From DATHWB01 sp040880725 (GTDB lineage Bacteria; Actinomycetota; Acidimicrobiia; Spongiisociales; ZC4RG35): 64,000 nt of DNA. Under the pieces are notes generated by a model. It was not told the DNA's origin. It made no database searches and saw only the letters and a list, made by a program, of their open reading frames with translations. Shown here one piece after another: positions 16,736 through 25,490 of this stretch (within the stretch, counting starts at the first letter, position 1; each line of letters starts with the position of its first letter). The stretch is taken from contig JBBDHV010000047.1 in NCBI GenBank assembly GCA_040880725.1, positions 16,274 through 80,273 of the forward strand, in the 5' to 3' direction. A program made the position numbers and the translations under genes.

Positions 16736-17224
16736 TCAGGACCCCGTCGTGACCCGTGACAACTCGAGATCTCCGAGGTGTTCGGGGCAGAGGAACTTCA
16801 CTGCGGAACCGAGCACGACGCCCCCGAGGAGGAGATCGTCTTCAGAGGGCGTGCGCCCGTCGGTGGCGAGGGCCGCAACCCAGCCCCGCAACACGTCGAC
16901 GGGTCCAAGACCTTCGTCGAGAAGATCGCAGAACAGCACGCCGGTGCGAATCAGCGACTCGGGTTCGTCGAAGGCTGCTCCTTCGAGCCCTGTGCCCTCG
17001 AGCCCGTGCTCGATGGTTGCCAGATACTGCGGTAGCGTCGGGATCCCCTCCGACTGGGGGACGGTCGTGGGGGCGCCATCGGACAGCGGGATCGTCGTCG
17101 TGACCTGCGCAGTGGTGCCAGTGAGGTCCACGGAGGGAGTCGACGATGCCGTCACGTCCCCGCTCGACCCACCGGCGCAGGCAGCCACGAGTACCACGAG
17201 CGCGCAAGCTTTCGCTGCTGACAT
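16736..17224 (-). CDS. Small lipoprotein of unknown function
   Basis: 162 residues. A short signal peptide ends in LVLVAAC (Cys16), a good lipobox, followed by a Ser/Thr-rich linker to about residue 55. The folded part contains two isolated cysteines, in GVLFCDLLDEG and KFLCPEHLGDLELS, which could form a disulfide; this spacing and the closing C-PEH pattern recall DUF732-type secreted actinobacterial proteins, but the match is weak. It lies between the YcaQ-like gene and the LCP gene, all on the minus strand with separate spacers. Function unknown. Confidence 0.75.
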   Translation of the reverse strand: MSAAKACALVVLVAACAGGSSGDVTASSTPSVDLTGTTAQVTTTIPLSDGAPTTVPQSEGIPTLPQYLATIEHGLEGTGLEGAAFDEPESLIRTGVLFCDLLDEGLGPVDVLRGWVAALATDGRTPSEDDLLLGGVVLGSAVKFLCPEHLGDLELSRVTTGS

Positions 17225-17264
17225 CAGGTGCCTCAGGCTACGGGACGGTCCGAAACAGCGTGAC

Positions 17265-18452
17265 TCAACGGGCAGCCGCTGGATAGCGGGACGCCAGGGT
17301 CTGGTTGAAGGTCACCGAGGGGATCAGCACCTGCGCGCCGGCACCCGTTCGATAGTTCTCGACCGGGATCGACAAGCGGATGACGCTGGACGGACCCAGT
17401 CCCCGATAGCGGAATCCCAGACTGGCGGCCTCACCGAGACCGAGTCCCGAGTCCATACGCACGGCGGAGGCCAGATTCTCGAGTGCGCCAGTGAGCGCTC
17501 CGACCGAATCGAACGAGCTGAGGACACCCGCAAACTGGAAGAGCACCTCCTGCTGTTTGCGCTGCCGGTCGAAGTCCGAACCCGGTGCACTGACCCAGCT
17601 TCCGTCCCGGAACACCTCGGGATTGCGGGACCGCACCCACGCCAGGGTCTGCTCACCATTTGCGAGCTGACAGCCTGCGTCGAGGTCGAGGCCCGACCTC
17701 GCGTCGCGGATGGGGTGGTCACCCACGCAGATCTGGGTTCCGCCCAGCCGATCCACCACGGTGGCAAACCCCGAAAAGCTGACGCGGGCGTAGTGGTCGA
17801 CCTCGATTCCGGTAAACGTCCCGACGTTGACCGCAAGGAGGTCGGGGCCTCCGGCGACGCCCGCACAACCGCCCATGCTTCGATTGATCCGCTGGTACCG
17901 CTCGGTGCAGGCGTCGTTGAGGTACAAGTCGCGTGGAATCGACACCATGAGCGGGGCGCTCCCGTCCGATGGCAGCAGCACGTTGATGATCGTGTCCGCG
18001 AGGAATCCGCTGGCATCGGTCCCGACGAGGAGGATCGACTCGAACATGTCGTCCGGCAACTGCGGGCTCACCGCTTGGGGGATCTCCAGCGGGGCGGGGA
18101 TGATCTCACGGTCGAGTTCCCGGAGCTCGGCCTCGAGTTCCGCGGCCAGCGCGCGTCGCTCTTCGTCAGCGATGCCTTGGGCTGCCAGCGCCTCGGCATG
18201 TTGTGCGAGATAGGCGCGCAATCCAAGCTCCACCTCGTCGTCGGTGCGCTCTTCGAGGGTCCGCGTCGCAGTCTCGGTGTCCAGCGCAGGATCGGAGGCG
18301 AAGGCGTTGAACCCGTCGTAGACGAACATGCCGAGCCCCAGACCGATTCCGAGGATGACGGTGAGAATCGACTTGAACGGGTGTGAATGGATCCAATCCA
18401 ATACGGGCCTCTGGCGGGGAGCGCTGCAATCGTAGGTGGGCGAACCCGCCAA
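17265..18452 (-). CDS. LCP (LytR-CpsA-Psr) family cell-wall ligase
   Basis: Members attach teichoic-acid-like polymers or arabinogalactan to peptidoglycan from lipid carriers. One membrane helix (ILTVILGIGLGLGMFVYDGF) precedes a charged helical stalk and the LCP domain. The domain has ILLVGTDASG, MVSIPRDLYLN, RINRSMG, VDHYARVSFSGFATVVDRLG and AWVRSRNPEVF with the arginines that bind the pyrophosphate. The C-terminus is extracellular. A TTG at 18452, two bases after the thioesterase stop, gives the longest form and suggests coupling. A TTG at 18401, just before the membrane segment, is an alternative. The domain assignment is secure; the polymer is not known. Confidence 0.9.
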   Translation of the reverse strand: MAGSPTYDCSAPRQRPVLDWIHSHPFKSILTVILGIGLGLGMFVYDGFNAFASDPALDTETATRTLEERTDDEVELGLRAYLAQHAEALAAQGIADEERRALAAELEAELRELDREIIPAPLEIPQAVSPQLPDDMFESILLVGTDASGFLADTIINVLLPSDGSAPLMVSIPRDLYLNDACTERYQRINRSMGGCAGVAGGPDLLAVNVGTFTGIEVDHYARVSFSGFATVVDRLGGTQICVGDHPIRDARSGLDLDAGCQLANGEQTLAWVRSRNPEVFRDGSWVSAPGSDFDRQRKQQEVLFQFAGVLSSFDSVGALTGALENLASAVRMDSGLGLGEAASLGFRYRGLGPSSVIRLSIPVENYRTGAGAQVLIPSVTFNQTLASRYPAAAR

Positions 18453-18454
18453 CC

Positions 18455-18883
18455 TCAGGCTTCCGACGCTCCCGTTCGCAGAACGGTTCCCGTGAACATC
18501 CCGACGATGCGGCCGTCGCGGCGGGTGACCGTGATCCGGTGCGTTCCGAGGGTGCGCCCACCGATCGCGGTCTCTGCCACCGCCTGCAACACATCTCCGG
18601 CCGCTGATCCACCGCTGATCACGAGGTGGGCATCGATCGCCACGGCCCGGTCTGGCCCGCCGTTCGAAGCCAGGCTCATCGCACAGTCGGCCAGCGAGAA
18701 CACCGCACCCCCATGGGTGAGGTCGAGGAAGTTCAGGTGATCGTCAGTGACCGGCATCTCGAGGGTGATCCGCGCGGTCGACGCATCCACGAGGCGAATT
18801 CCGAGCCGGACGGCGTAGCGGTCAGCAGCGAGCAAGAGGGCGACGCGATCGGGGTCCACGCCGACGACGGTAACCCGCAGCAT
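18455..18883 (-). CDS. PaaI-type hotdog-fold thioesterase
   Basis: 142 residues with the hotdog thioesterase core: DDHLNFLDLTHGGAVFSLAD carries the HGG motif and the acidic residue on the long helix, and GDVLQAVAETAIGGRTLGTH the closing strands. Related enzymes hydrolyse phenylacetyl-CoA intermediates or long-chain acyl-CoA. The open frame extends to 18997, but that would overlap the divergent lipoprotein at 18900; the ATG at 18883 is preferred and leaves 16 bases between the two starts. It is followed at once by the LCP gene. Substrate unknown. Confidence 0.88.
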   Translation of the reverse strand: MLRVTVVGVDPDRVALLLAADRYAVRLGIRLVDASTARITLEMPVTDDHLNFLDLTHGGAVFSLADCAMSLASNGGPDRAVAIDAHLVISGGSAAGDVLQAVAETAIGGRTLGTHRITVTRRDGRIVGMFTGTVLRTGASEA

Positions 18884-18886
18884 CGG

Positions 18887-18892
18887 TAGCCT
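18887..18892 (+). promoter_or_regulatory. Probable -10 hexamer of the lipoprotein gene at 18900 (leaderless)
   Basis: TAGCCT, seven bases before the ATG. It sits almost on top of the divergent thioesterase start (18883), so the two promoters must overlap. Confidence 0.5.
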
Positions 18893-18899
18893 GGAGCCA

Positions 18900-19466
18900 A
18901 TGCGACTCCTCATCATTGGTGTTGTCGCCGCGCTCACAGCGTGCGGTGGCTCATCATCTGGCACCACGACCACCATCAGTCCGGAGACAGTCGACACGGT
19001 GGCCTTCGACCCGGCCGATCTCGTGACCTACGAGTCCATCCCCCTCGGTTTCGAGATCGGACATCCGCCGGACTGGACCGTTTCGGAGGTGATGGCCGAG
19101 AATCTCATCGGATTCACCGCTCCTGGGAGCGATGCCGGCCTCACGCCGAACTTCAACGTCACCGTCACCGAGGTGACCTCGGATCTCCCGCCCGCCGCGT
19201 ACTACGAAGGCGAGATCGAGCGAGTGACCACCTCGCTCGAGAACGCCGAGATCCTCGAGGTCGCAGACGTCAACATCGACGGCGCGATCGGACGCGGGCT
19301 CACCGTGGTGACTCGACAAGCGGACATGGACATCGGAATCGCCCGCATCATCGTGATCAAGGACGAGCGCGCCTACGAGCTGTCCTTCTTCGCACGCGCG
19401 GTCGAACTCGAACGACTGTCCCCGATGGTGACGGCGATCTTCCGTAGCCTTCGTTGGGTGTCCTGA
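18900..19466 (+). CDS. Lipoprotein, PsbP/LpqN-like fold suspected
   Basis: 188 residues. A very short signal peptide ends in VVAALTAC (Cys15). A Thr-rich linker is followed by a domain opening YESIPLGFEIGHPPDWTVSE, with LIGFTAPGSDAG and a final RIIVIKDERAYELSFFARAV strand pair. A sequence of aromatic-Pro-x-x-W at the start and a late hydrophobic hairpin is common in PsbP/DUF1795/LpqN-type secreted proteins; this is a fold-level guess. It is probably translated from a leaderless message. Function unknown. Confidence 0.75.
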   Translation: MRLLIIGVVAALTACGGSSSGTTTTISPETVDTVAFDPADLVTYESIPLGFEIGHPPDWTVSEVMAENLIGFTAPGSDAGLTPNFNVTVTEVTSDLPPAAYYEGEIERVTTSLENAEILEVADVNIDGAIGRGLTVVTRQADMDIGIARIIVIKDERAYELSFFARAVELERLSPMVTAIFRSLRWVS

Positions 19467-19483
19467 CCGGTCGAAGCCCCAAC

Positions 19484-19506
19484 TTGCTCAACATTCATTG
19501 AGGCAA
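19484..19506. promoter_or_regulatory. Candidate ArsR-type operator
   Basis: An imperfect inverted repeat (TTGCTCAA at 19484-19491 and TTGAGGCAA at 19498-19506) lies 13 bases before the start of the ArsR fusion gene, in a locally AT-rich stretch. Position and form suit an autoregulated ArsR site. Confidence 0.5.
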
Positions 19507-19519
19507 TATCTTCTGAGGT

Positions 19520-20221
19520 ATGTCGGATCGTGACGTACGCACTCCCACGGTCGCAGAGCGCGCCTCCGTCTTCGCGGCGCTCGGTGATCCTCATCGTCTC
19601 GCCATCGTCGATGCCCTCGCCCTGACCGACCTCACGCCGTCCGATTTGGTTGCCATGACCGGTTTGTCTTCGAACCTCCTCGCTCACCATCTCCGACTCC
19701 TCGCGGACGCAGGAGTCGTCGTCAGTTCGCGATCGGAGGGCGACGGGCGCAGGCGTTACGTCTCTGTCGTTCCCGCCACGCTGCAAGGAACCAACGGCCG
19801 GGTGTCCTCCGTGACCGGCGCAGTCGCATTCGTCTGCACCCACAACTCCGCACGATCCCAGTTCGCGTCCGCCCGCTTCGAACAACTCACCGGTGAACCA
19901 GCGTCGAGTGCCGGGACCCAACCCGCCGCCGCGGTGCATCCCGGAGCTGTCGCGGCGGCCACGTCGTTCGGACTCGATCTCTCGGGACGCGTACCCCGCC
20001 ACTACGACACCTTGGGTCCCTGCGACATCGTGATCTCGGTGTGCGACAGGGCGCTCGAATTCGGACTTCCCACACATCATCGCCACCTCCACTGGTCGAT
20101 TCCCGATCCTGGCCTGGCCGACGACCCGTCCGCATTCGCGACGTCGTTCGCCGAGATCGACCGCCGCCTCGATCGCCTTCTCTTTTCGACCGGACCCAAC
20201 CCGGAGGGAGTACCCGCATGA
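19520..20221 (+). CDS. ArsR-type repressor fused to a low-molecular-weight phosphatase/arsenate-reductase domain
   Basis: 233 residues in two parts. Residues 12-85 form an ArsR winged helix (ASVFAALGDPHRLAIVDALA, then NLLAHHLRLLADAGVVVSSR). Residues 100-225 are a low-molecular-weight phosphatase fold with the P-loop VCTHNSARSQ, nucleophile Cys106, and a conserved WSIPDPG ending that carries the general acid. Such fusions are known in actinobacterial ars operons. The DNA-binding half probably senses arsenite and controls this operon from the repeat at 19484. It overlaps arsC by four bases. No arsenite pump is in the window. Confidence 0.9.
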   Translation: MSDRDVRTPTVAERASVFAALGDPHRLAIVDALALTDLTPSDLVAMTGLSSNLLAHHLRLLADAGVVVSSRSEGDGRRRYVSVVPATLQGTNGRVSSVTGAVAFVCTHNSARSQFASARFEQLTGEPASSAGTQPAAAVHPGAVAAATSFGLDLSGRVPRHYDTLGPCDIVISVCDRALEFGLPTHHRHLHWSIPDPGLADDPSAFATSFAEIDRRLDRLLFSTGPNPEGVPA

Positions 20222-20646
20222 ACACCGCCGAGATGACCACGACTCCGTCGATCCTGTTCCTCTGTGTGCACAACGCCGGACGCTCGCAGATGGCCGCGGG
20301 CTTCGCCCGGGCCCTCGGCGGCGAAAACGTCGATGTGTTCTCCGGGGGCTCGGAGCCGGCTGGACAGATCAACGGCGTCGCAGTCCAGGCGATGGCCGAA
20401 CTGGGCATCGACATACGCCAACACGTCCCCCAACCCTGGAGCGACGAGATCGTGCGCGCCGCCGACGTCGTCGTGACGATGGGGTGCGGCGACGCCTGCC
20501 CGGTGTTCCCAGGCAAGCGGTATCTGGACTGGGAACTCGACGATCCGGCAGGGCTGACCCTCGAAGAAGTCCGACCGATACGCGACGACATCCGCACCCG
20601 GGTGGCCACGCTCCTGGATGAACTCGGCGTCGACATCCCGGACTGA
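20218..20646 (+). CDS. arsC: Arsenate reductase, ArsC low-molecular-weight phosphatase type
   Basis: 142 residues. Reduces arsenate to arsenite by a cysteine relay. The P-loop FLCVHNAGRSQMAAGF supplies Cys16, and VTMGCGDACPVFPGKRYLDW supplies Cys90 and Cys94, the two relay cysteines of the thioredoxin- or mycothiol-linked class. WELDDPAG carries the catalytic aspartate. The ATG overlaps the fusion gene stop (ATGA), so both are made together. An exporter would be needed for resistance and must lie elsewhere. Confidence 0.94.
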   Translation: MNTAEMTTTPSILFLCVHNAGRSQMAAGFARALGGENVDVFSGGSEPAGQINGVAVQAMAELGIDIRQHVPQPWSDEIVRAADVVVTMGCGDACPVFPGKRYLDWELDDPAGLTLEEVRPIRDDIRTRVATLLDELGVDIPD

Positions 20647-20697
20647 GTTCTCGGCCGCGGCGTAGGGTCGGGGTTCCGCAGAGAGGGGACACGAACG

Positions 20698-21708
20698 ATG
20701 CAACTGGGAATGATCGGACTCGGTCGCATGGGGGCGAACATGTCTCGCCGACTGTCTGCCGCCGGACACGAGATCGTCGGCCATGACGTCGACGCCGCAA
20801 CGATGGCCCCGCTCGTCGCAGAGGGAGCCGTCACCGCGGCGGCTTCACTCACAGAGCTCGTCGACGACCTGACGGCACCGCGCGCCATCTGGCTCATGAT
20901 CCCCGCCGCCTTCGTCGAATCGACGATGGAGACGCTCATTCCGCTCCTCGACGCGGGCGACGTGGTGGTCGACGGTGGCAACAGCTTCTATCGCGACAGC
21001 GCCGATCGAGCCGCTCGCTTCGACGACGCGGGCATCGATCATGTCGATGTCGGCGTGTCCGGAGGCGTCTGGGGACTCGAACGCGGCTACTGCCTGATGG
21101 TGGGAGGAACCAGCCACGCCGTGGAACGCCTCACGCCGGTGTTCGAGTCGCTGGCACCCGGAGTCGACACCGCCTCGCGAACCGACGGACGGGAGGGTGC
21201 ACCCTCCCCCGCCGAACGAGGTTGGCTGCATTGCGGGCCACCGGGGGCGGGCCACTTCGTGAAGATGGTGCACAACGGCATCGAGTACGGGCTGATGGCC
21301 GCATACGCCGAGGGCTTCGCCATCCTCGAGCGGGCCGACATCGGAAGCTCCGACCGTCCGAGGGACGCCGAGACGGCTCCGCTGCGGGACGCCCGGTACT
21401 ACCAGTACGACTTCGATCTCGCGGCGGTGGCCGAACTGTGGCGCCACGGTTCGGTCATCGGTTCGTGGCTTCTCGATCTGACCGCCCGGGCGCTCGTCGC
21501 CGACCCGCAACTGGATCACTTCCGAGGTCATGTCTCGGACTCGGGAGAAGGACGTTGGACCGTGCAGGCCGCCATCGACGAGGGCGTTCCCGCCAACGTG
21601 CTCGCGTCCGCGCTGCACCAACGCTTCAGCTCGCGGGACCAGGGCGACTACGGGGACAAGCTGCTTTCCGCCCTTCGGGAACAGTTCGGAGGGCACACCG
21701 AACGTTGA
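20698..21708 (+). CDS. gnd: 6-phosphogluconate dehydrogenase, decarboxylating (short form)
   Basis: Oxidises 6-phosphogluconate to ribulose 5-phosphate and CO2. The 336-residue length is that of the short (about 300-335) class, which often uses NAD. MIGLGRMGANMSRRL is the dinucleotide fold, GNSFYRDS and VSGGVWGLERGYCLMVGG line the substrate site, and GAGHFVKMVHNGIEYGLM holds the catalytic lysine. The C-terminal helical domain is normal. A purine-rich GAGAGGGG precedes the ATG by about ten bases. It follows arsC by 51 bases on the same strand but has no functional link to it. A strong terminator follows. Confidence 0.93.
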   Translation: MQLGMIGLGRMGANMSRRLSAAGHEIVGHDVDAATMAPLVAEGAVTAAASLTELVDDLTAPRAIWLMIPAAFVESTMETLIPLLDAGDVVVDGGNSFYRDSADRAARFDDAGIDHVDVGVSGGVWGLERGYCLMVGGTSHAVERLTPVFESLAPGVDTASRTDGREGAPSPAERGWLHCGPPGAGHFVKMVHNGIEYGLMAAYAEGFAILERADIGSSDRPRDAETAPLRDARYYQYDFDLAAVAELWRHGSVIGSWLLDLTARALVADPQLDHFRGHVSDSGEGRWTVQAAIDEGVPANVLASALHQRFSSRDQGDYGDKLLSALREQFGGHTER

Positions 21709-21718
21709 CCAGACGAAG

Positions 21719-21744
21719 AAGTCCCCCGCCGAGGCGGGGGACTT
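21719..21744. terminator. Bidirectional hairpin terminator between gnd and the RRM gene
   Basis: AAGTCCCCCGCC (21719-21730) and GGCGGGGGACTT (21733-21744) form a perfect 12-bp stem with a two-base gap between arms. It lies between two convergent genes and can serve both. Confidence 0.85.
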
Positions 21745-21780
21745 CTGTCGAATCGATGACCGGGTGACCGGCCTTCGAGG

Positions 21781-22107
21781 TCAGCGGCGGTAGCCGCCAC
21801 CTCCGTCACGACGGGGACCGCGATCTCCGCGATCGCCGCCGCCACCACCACCACCGCCACCGCGGGGCTGGCGTGGACGAGCCTCGTTGACGGTGAGACG
21901 ACGTCCGCCGGAGTCGTTGCCGTCGAGTTCCTCGATGGCACGACGACCGTCTTCGTCACCCATTTCCACGAAACCGAAGCCGCGTGAGCGGCCGGTGTCG
22001 CGATCGGTGACCACTTCCGCTGACTCCACGGCGCCGTGAGCGGCGAACATCCGTGAGAGGTCCTCGGAGGAGGTCGAAAAGGGCAAGTTGCCCACGTATA
22101 GCTTCAC
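21781..22107 (-). CDS. RNA-binding protein with one RRM domain and a Gly/Arg-rich tail
   Basis: 108 residues. A single RRM occupies residues 1-78, with RNP2 LYVGNL and RNP1 SRGFGFVEM both intact; the last 30 residues are a Gly-rich, Arg-containing tail (RGG-like), as in cyanobacterial Rbp and plant glycine-rich proteins. Such bacterial proteins bind RNA and are often cold-induced. The GTG start at 22107 has an excellent AAGGAGAT ribosome-binding site. It follows typA on the same strand after 132 bases that hold no other gene. Both products relate to ribosome or RNA function under stress, which is suggestive only. Confidence 0.93.
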   Translation of the reverse strand: MKLYVGNLPFSTSSEDLSRMFAAHGAVESAEVVTDRDTGRSRGFGFVEMGDEDGRRAIEELDGNDSGGRRLTVNEARPRQPRGGGGGGGGGDRGDRGPRRDGGGGYRR

Positions 22108-22239
22108 TGGATCTCCTTAGATCGTTCCTTGTCCGGCCAAAGCGGAACTCGTCGAGCGAAGCCACCGTCTCTGCATCCTGACGGCCAGCAATCTAGAGCA
22201 CCCGCGGCCAACCCGCCAGTGCAATCACCCGCGCGACAC

Positions 22240-24072
22240 TCATTTCTTGGCGGCGACCTTGCGATCGCTCTCGGTGAGATGGCGCTTGCGGACCCTGATC
22301 TGCTTGGGGGTTACCTCGACCAGTTCGTCGTCCGAGATCCATTCGATGGCCGACTCGAGCGTCAACTTTCGGTGCGGAACCAACCGGATCGCCTCATCGG
22401 AGGAGGCGGCACGGATGTTCGTCAACTGCTTGCCCTTGGCGGGGTTCGCAACGAGTTCGTGGGGCCGGGAGGACTCCCCGATGATCATGCCCTCGTACAC
22501 GTCCTCGCCGGGGCCGATGAACAACTCGCCGCGCTTCTGCAGGTTGTCGAGGGCGAATGCGGTCGACTCACCGCGACGATCAGAGATCATCGCCCCGCCG
22601 GTTCGGTGCGGCAATTCACCCGCCCAGGGCATCCACCCGTCGTGATGCTGGTGGACGAGCGCGGTTCCCCGGGTGGACGTCATCATCAGGGAGCGGAAAC
22701 CAAGGAGGCCGCGTGCGGGGGCGACAACCGTGACGATCGTCCGGCCGCGATCGCCGGGGCGGAGGTCGGTGACCTGACCTTTGCGAGGTGCCACCGCCTG
22801 GCTGACCGTGCCCACGTACTCGTCGGGAACGTCTATCACTGCCCTCTCGACCGGCTCGTGGGGCTTGCCTTCCATCTCGCGCAGGACCACCTCGGGTCGA
22901 CTCACCTGCAGTTCGAATCCCTCCCGGCGCATCGACTCGATCAGCACGGCCAACTGCAGCTCACCGCGGCCGGCCACCTCGATGACTTCAGGCGAGCTCG
23001 TCGGTCCGATGCGAATGGACACGTTGCCCAGCACCTCGCGCTCGAGGCGCTCTTTGATCTGGCGCGACGTCAGCTTGGTTCCGTCCTTACCGGAGAGCGG
23101 TGAGGTATTGACCCCGAAGGTCATCCGCAGGACCGGTTCATCGATGGTCACGCGGGGAAGCGGCACCGGGTTCATTGCGTCGGCGATCGTGTCGCCGATC
23201 TCGACTTCTGGGAAGCCTCCGACGATGAACAGGTCACCCGCAGTCAAACGGTCGACCTCGCGTCGTCCGAGGCCATGGAACGCGAGCAGGTGCGCGAGCT
23301 TGCGCTTCAGGGGCGGCTCGTCCTCGGATGAGTGGCACAGCGCGACCATCGAACCTGCGGTCAATGTGCCCTGGACCACCCGACCGATGGCGAGCCGGCC
23401 GAGATAGTCGGATGCGTCGAGGTTGGTGACGAGCGCTTGGAGCGGCGCATCGGGGTCGCCTGCCGGAGCAGGGACGGTCTCGATGATGGCGTCGAGCAGC
23501 GGGCTCAGATCGGCGTCCTCCGACGGCACTCCGACACCGGCCATCGCGCGACCTTCGCGTGCGATCGCGCTGAACACCGGGAAGTCGACATGCTCTTCGG
23601 GAACCTCGAGGTCGAAAAAGAGTTCGTAGATCTCATCGATGACCTCGTCGGCTCTGGCGTCGGGTCGGTCGACCTTGTTCACGACGACGACGGCCGGAAT
23701 GCCCAGGGCGATGGCTTTGGACAGCACATAGCGCGTCTGCGGCATCGGACCCTCCGCGGCATCGACGAGAAGAAGCACACCGTCCACGAGGGTGAGTGCC
23801 CGCTCGACCTCCCCGCCGAAGTCGGCGTGGCCGGGGGTGTCAACGAGGTTGATCTTCACGCCCTTCCACTCGATGGAGGCGGCCTTCGCGAGAATCGTGA
23901 TGCCGCGCTCGCGCTCCTGGTCGTTCGAGTCCATGACGCGATCGACGAGCGTTTCGTGCGCGGCAAACACGCCGGCCGACTGCAGCATCGCATCGACAAG
24001 CGTGGTCTTACCGTGATCGACATGCGCAATGAGCGCGACGTTCCGGAACGGAGCGGAGGAATCACCCGACAT
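22240..24072 (-). CDS. typA: Translational GTPase TypA/BipA
   Basis: Ribosome-associated GTPase related to EF-G and LepA that helps large-subunit assembly and growth under stress. G1 is LIAHVDHGKTTLVDAM, then RERGITILAKAA, NLVDTPGHADFGGEVERAL and VVVNKVDRPDAR. The C-terminal part carries the family-specific block RGLLGFRSLMMTSTRGTALV, found in TypA and absent from EF-G. The start was set at ATG 24072, giving 610 residues, the usual length; the frame extends 22 codons further but into non-conserved sequence. Divergent from the unknown gene at 24149. Confidence 0.96.
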   Translation of the reverse strand: MSGDSSAPFRNVALIAHVDHGKTTLVDAMLQSAGVFAAHETLVDRVMDSNDQERERGITILAKAASIEWKGVKINLVDTPGHADFGGEVERALTLVDGVLLLVDAAEGPMPQTRYVLSKAIALGIPAVVVVNKVDRPDARADEVIDEIYELFFDLEVPEEHVDFPVFSAIAREGRAMAGVGVPSEDADLSPLLDAIIETVPAPAGDPDAPLQALVTNLDASDYLGRLAIGRVVQGTLTAGSMVALCHSSEDEPPLKRKLAHLLAFHGLGRREVDRLTAGDLFIVGGFPEVEIGDTIADAMNPVPLPRVTIDEPVLRMTFGVNTSPLSGKDGTKLTSRQIKERLEREVLGNVSIRIGPTSSPEVIEVAGRGELQLAVLIESMRREGFELQVSRPEVVLREMEGKPHEPVERAVIDVPDEYVGTVSQAVAPRKGQVTDLRPGDRGRTIVTVVAPARGLLGFRSLMMTSTRGTALVHQHHDGWMPWAGELPHRTGGAMISDRRGESTAFALDNLQKRGELFIGPGEDVYEGMIIGESSRPHELVANPAKGKQLTNIRAASSDEAIRLVPHRKLTLESAIEWISDDELVEVTPKQIRVRKRHLTESDRKVAAKK

Positions 24073-24148
24073 GGGCACGCCCATCGTACCGCACCCAACG
24101 ATCCGCGTTTTCAGCGGGTCGGGGTCTGGTCGTGGCACACTCGGACCG

Positions 24149-25480
24149 ATGTCAGTGTTTGATCCCAGCTATCTGCTCGAAGTGATCGCCGGTCGGGACG
24201 AGGTCGAGTGGTTTTCGCCGGGCTTTCGTCGCGAGGGGTTTCTCGCCGGACCCGCCGACGTCTACCTACGCACCGGCGATGAGGTCGTCACCTGGGGCTG
24301 GTCCGTCGAGCCGGTGCCTGTCGATGCGGCGGGACGCCGCTTCCGGCGGTTCCGACATCCCGACGGTTGGGCGATGCTGACGGACGCGGACGATCCCGAA
24401 TCGATCCTGCTCGCGGCGACGAAGGAACTCCACGTCGTGACGGCACCGGACGGCGAGATCCGGACCACTGTCGCGCTCGACGCCGGTTCGGCCCCGAGCG
24501 CCGGCGACGCCTACACCCTCCACAAGGCCGCCGACGACGAGTCCGAGTATCGCCTGGAGCCAGGCTGGCCAACAGCCGCGGTGTCGGCTGCGTTGAGCCT
24601 GTGGTGCGAGTCGTTCCTGAACCAGGACGTCGCTTTCGTCGCCCGGGAGGCGACACCGGCGGAGGCCGACGCCATCGCGGCGCTCGTGGGAGAGCCCGAG
24701 GAACTCGTCACCGACGCCGACCCGCTCGGCCACGATGAGGAAGTGGCCGCGTTGATCGAGGGCTACGACGACATCTTCTGGTTTCAGCCTGATCTCACAT
24801 GGCCCGACGCCGACGATGAAGAGGCGTTCCGAGACCGTGTCGACGTCCGGTTGCGGGACGAAGGCGTCGACACGTGGCTGCTCTCCGTCGAGCCGATCGA
24901 CGACACTCCGGGATCGGTCCGTCTCCTCCCTGACGGCGCGGAGGTGGTGATCGACCCGTCCGATCCGACTGTCATCCGCCTCGCCTGGGACCGACAGGTC
25001 TTGGCGGTCAACGTGCAGGACACCGGTTTCGAACCGGCGGGCGTCGCCGTTCCGCTCGGGCGAGCCCCCGCGACAGACCAATGGGAGGAGCTCCGCCGGG
25101 TACAAGGAGAGCACGAGGGCTCACTGATCATCCACGCTCCCGCCTGGAGCGAATCCCGGGTCTCGCTCGCGTTGTCGGAGTGGGCGACGGCGTGGACCGG
25201 CCTCGGACCGCGATTCGTCTACGACTTCGACGATCCCATCCCCCAGGCCGCCATCGAGGCGAACAACCTGCTCGACCAGGCTTCCCCCGCGCCCCGCTCG
25301 ATACGCACGGCAACCCGACAGCTGTGCAGCCACACCGATCCGGTCGCCGCACCGCACGAAGAGCCCTTCGCGTGTGGCCTGCCCGCCACCGCCTACTACC
25401 GCCAGGGCGACGCCATGGTGCTGGTGTGCGATGCGCACGCCCCCCCGGGGATGAAGCTGACAACCCTTCTCCGCGCCTGA
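24149..25480 (+). CDS. Unknown protein with an internally duplicated domain and a Cys/His C-terminus
   Basis: 443 residues, not recognised. Two halves of about 200 residues resemble one another. The first has VEWFSPGF, DVYLRTGDE, VVTWGWSVEPVP, a proline/aspartate turn with DADDPESILLAATKELHVV, and WPTAAVSAALSLWCESF. The second has IFWFQPDL, DVRLRDEGVDTWLLSVEPID, DPSDPTVIRLAWDRQVLAV, and WSESRVSLALSEWATAW. The last 55 residues add CSH, ACG and CDAH groups that could bind a zinc ion. No signal peptide or membrane helix is present, so it is probably cytoplasmic. It ends ten bases before hutH on the same strand and may be the first gene of that operon. Start ATG 24149; the frame is open upstream to 24029, overlapping typA. 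Confidence 0.75.
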   Translation: MSVFDPSYLLEVIAGRDEVEWFSPGFRREGFLAGPADVYLRTGDEVVTWGWSVEPVPVDAAGRRFRRFRHPDGWAMLTDADDPESILLAATKELHVVTAPDGEIRTTVALDAGSAPSAGDAYTLHKAADDESEYRLEPGWPTAAVSAALSLWCESFLNQDVAFVAREATPAEADAIAALVGEPEELVTDADPLGHDEEVAALIEGYDDIFWFQPDLTWPDADDEEAFRDRVDVRLRDEGVDTWLLSVEPIDDTPGSVRLLPDGAEVVIDPSDPTVIRLAWDRQVLAVNVQDTGFEPAGVAVPLGRAPATDQWEELRRVQGEHEGSLIIHAPAWSESRVSLALSEWATAWTGLGPRFVYDFDDPIPQAAIEANNLLDQASPAPRSIRTATRQLCSHTDPVAAPHEEPFACGLPATAYYRQGDAMVLVCDAHAPPGMKLTTLLRA

Positions 25481-25490
25481 GGGAGACACC

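Noticed and set aside
21830..21880. Short C-rich repeat of the form CCACCACCACC
   Set aside because: It encodes the Gly-rich tail of the RRM protein on the minus strand.
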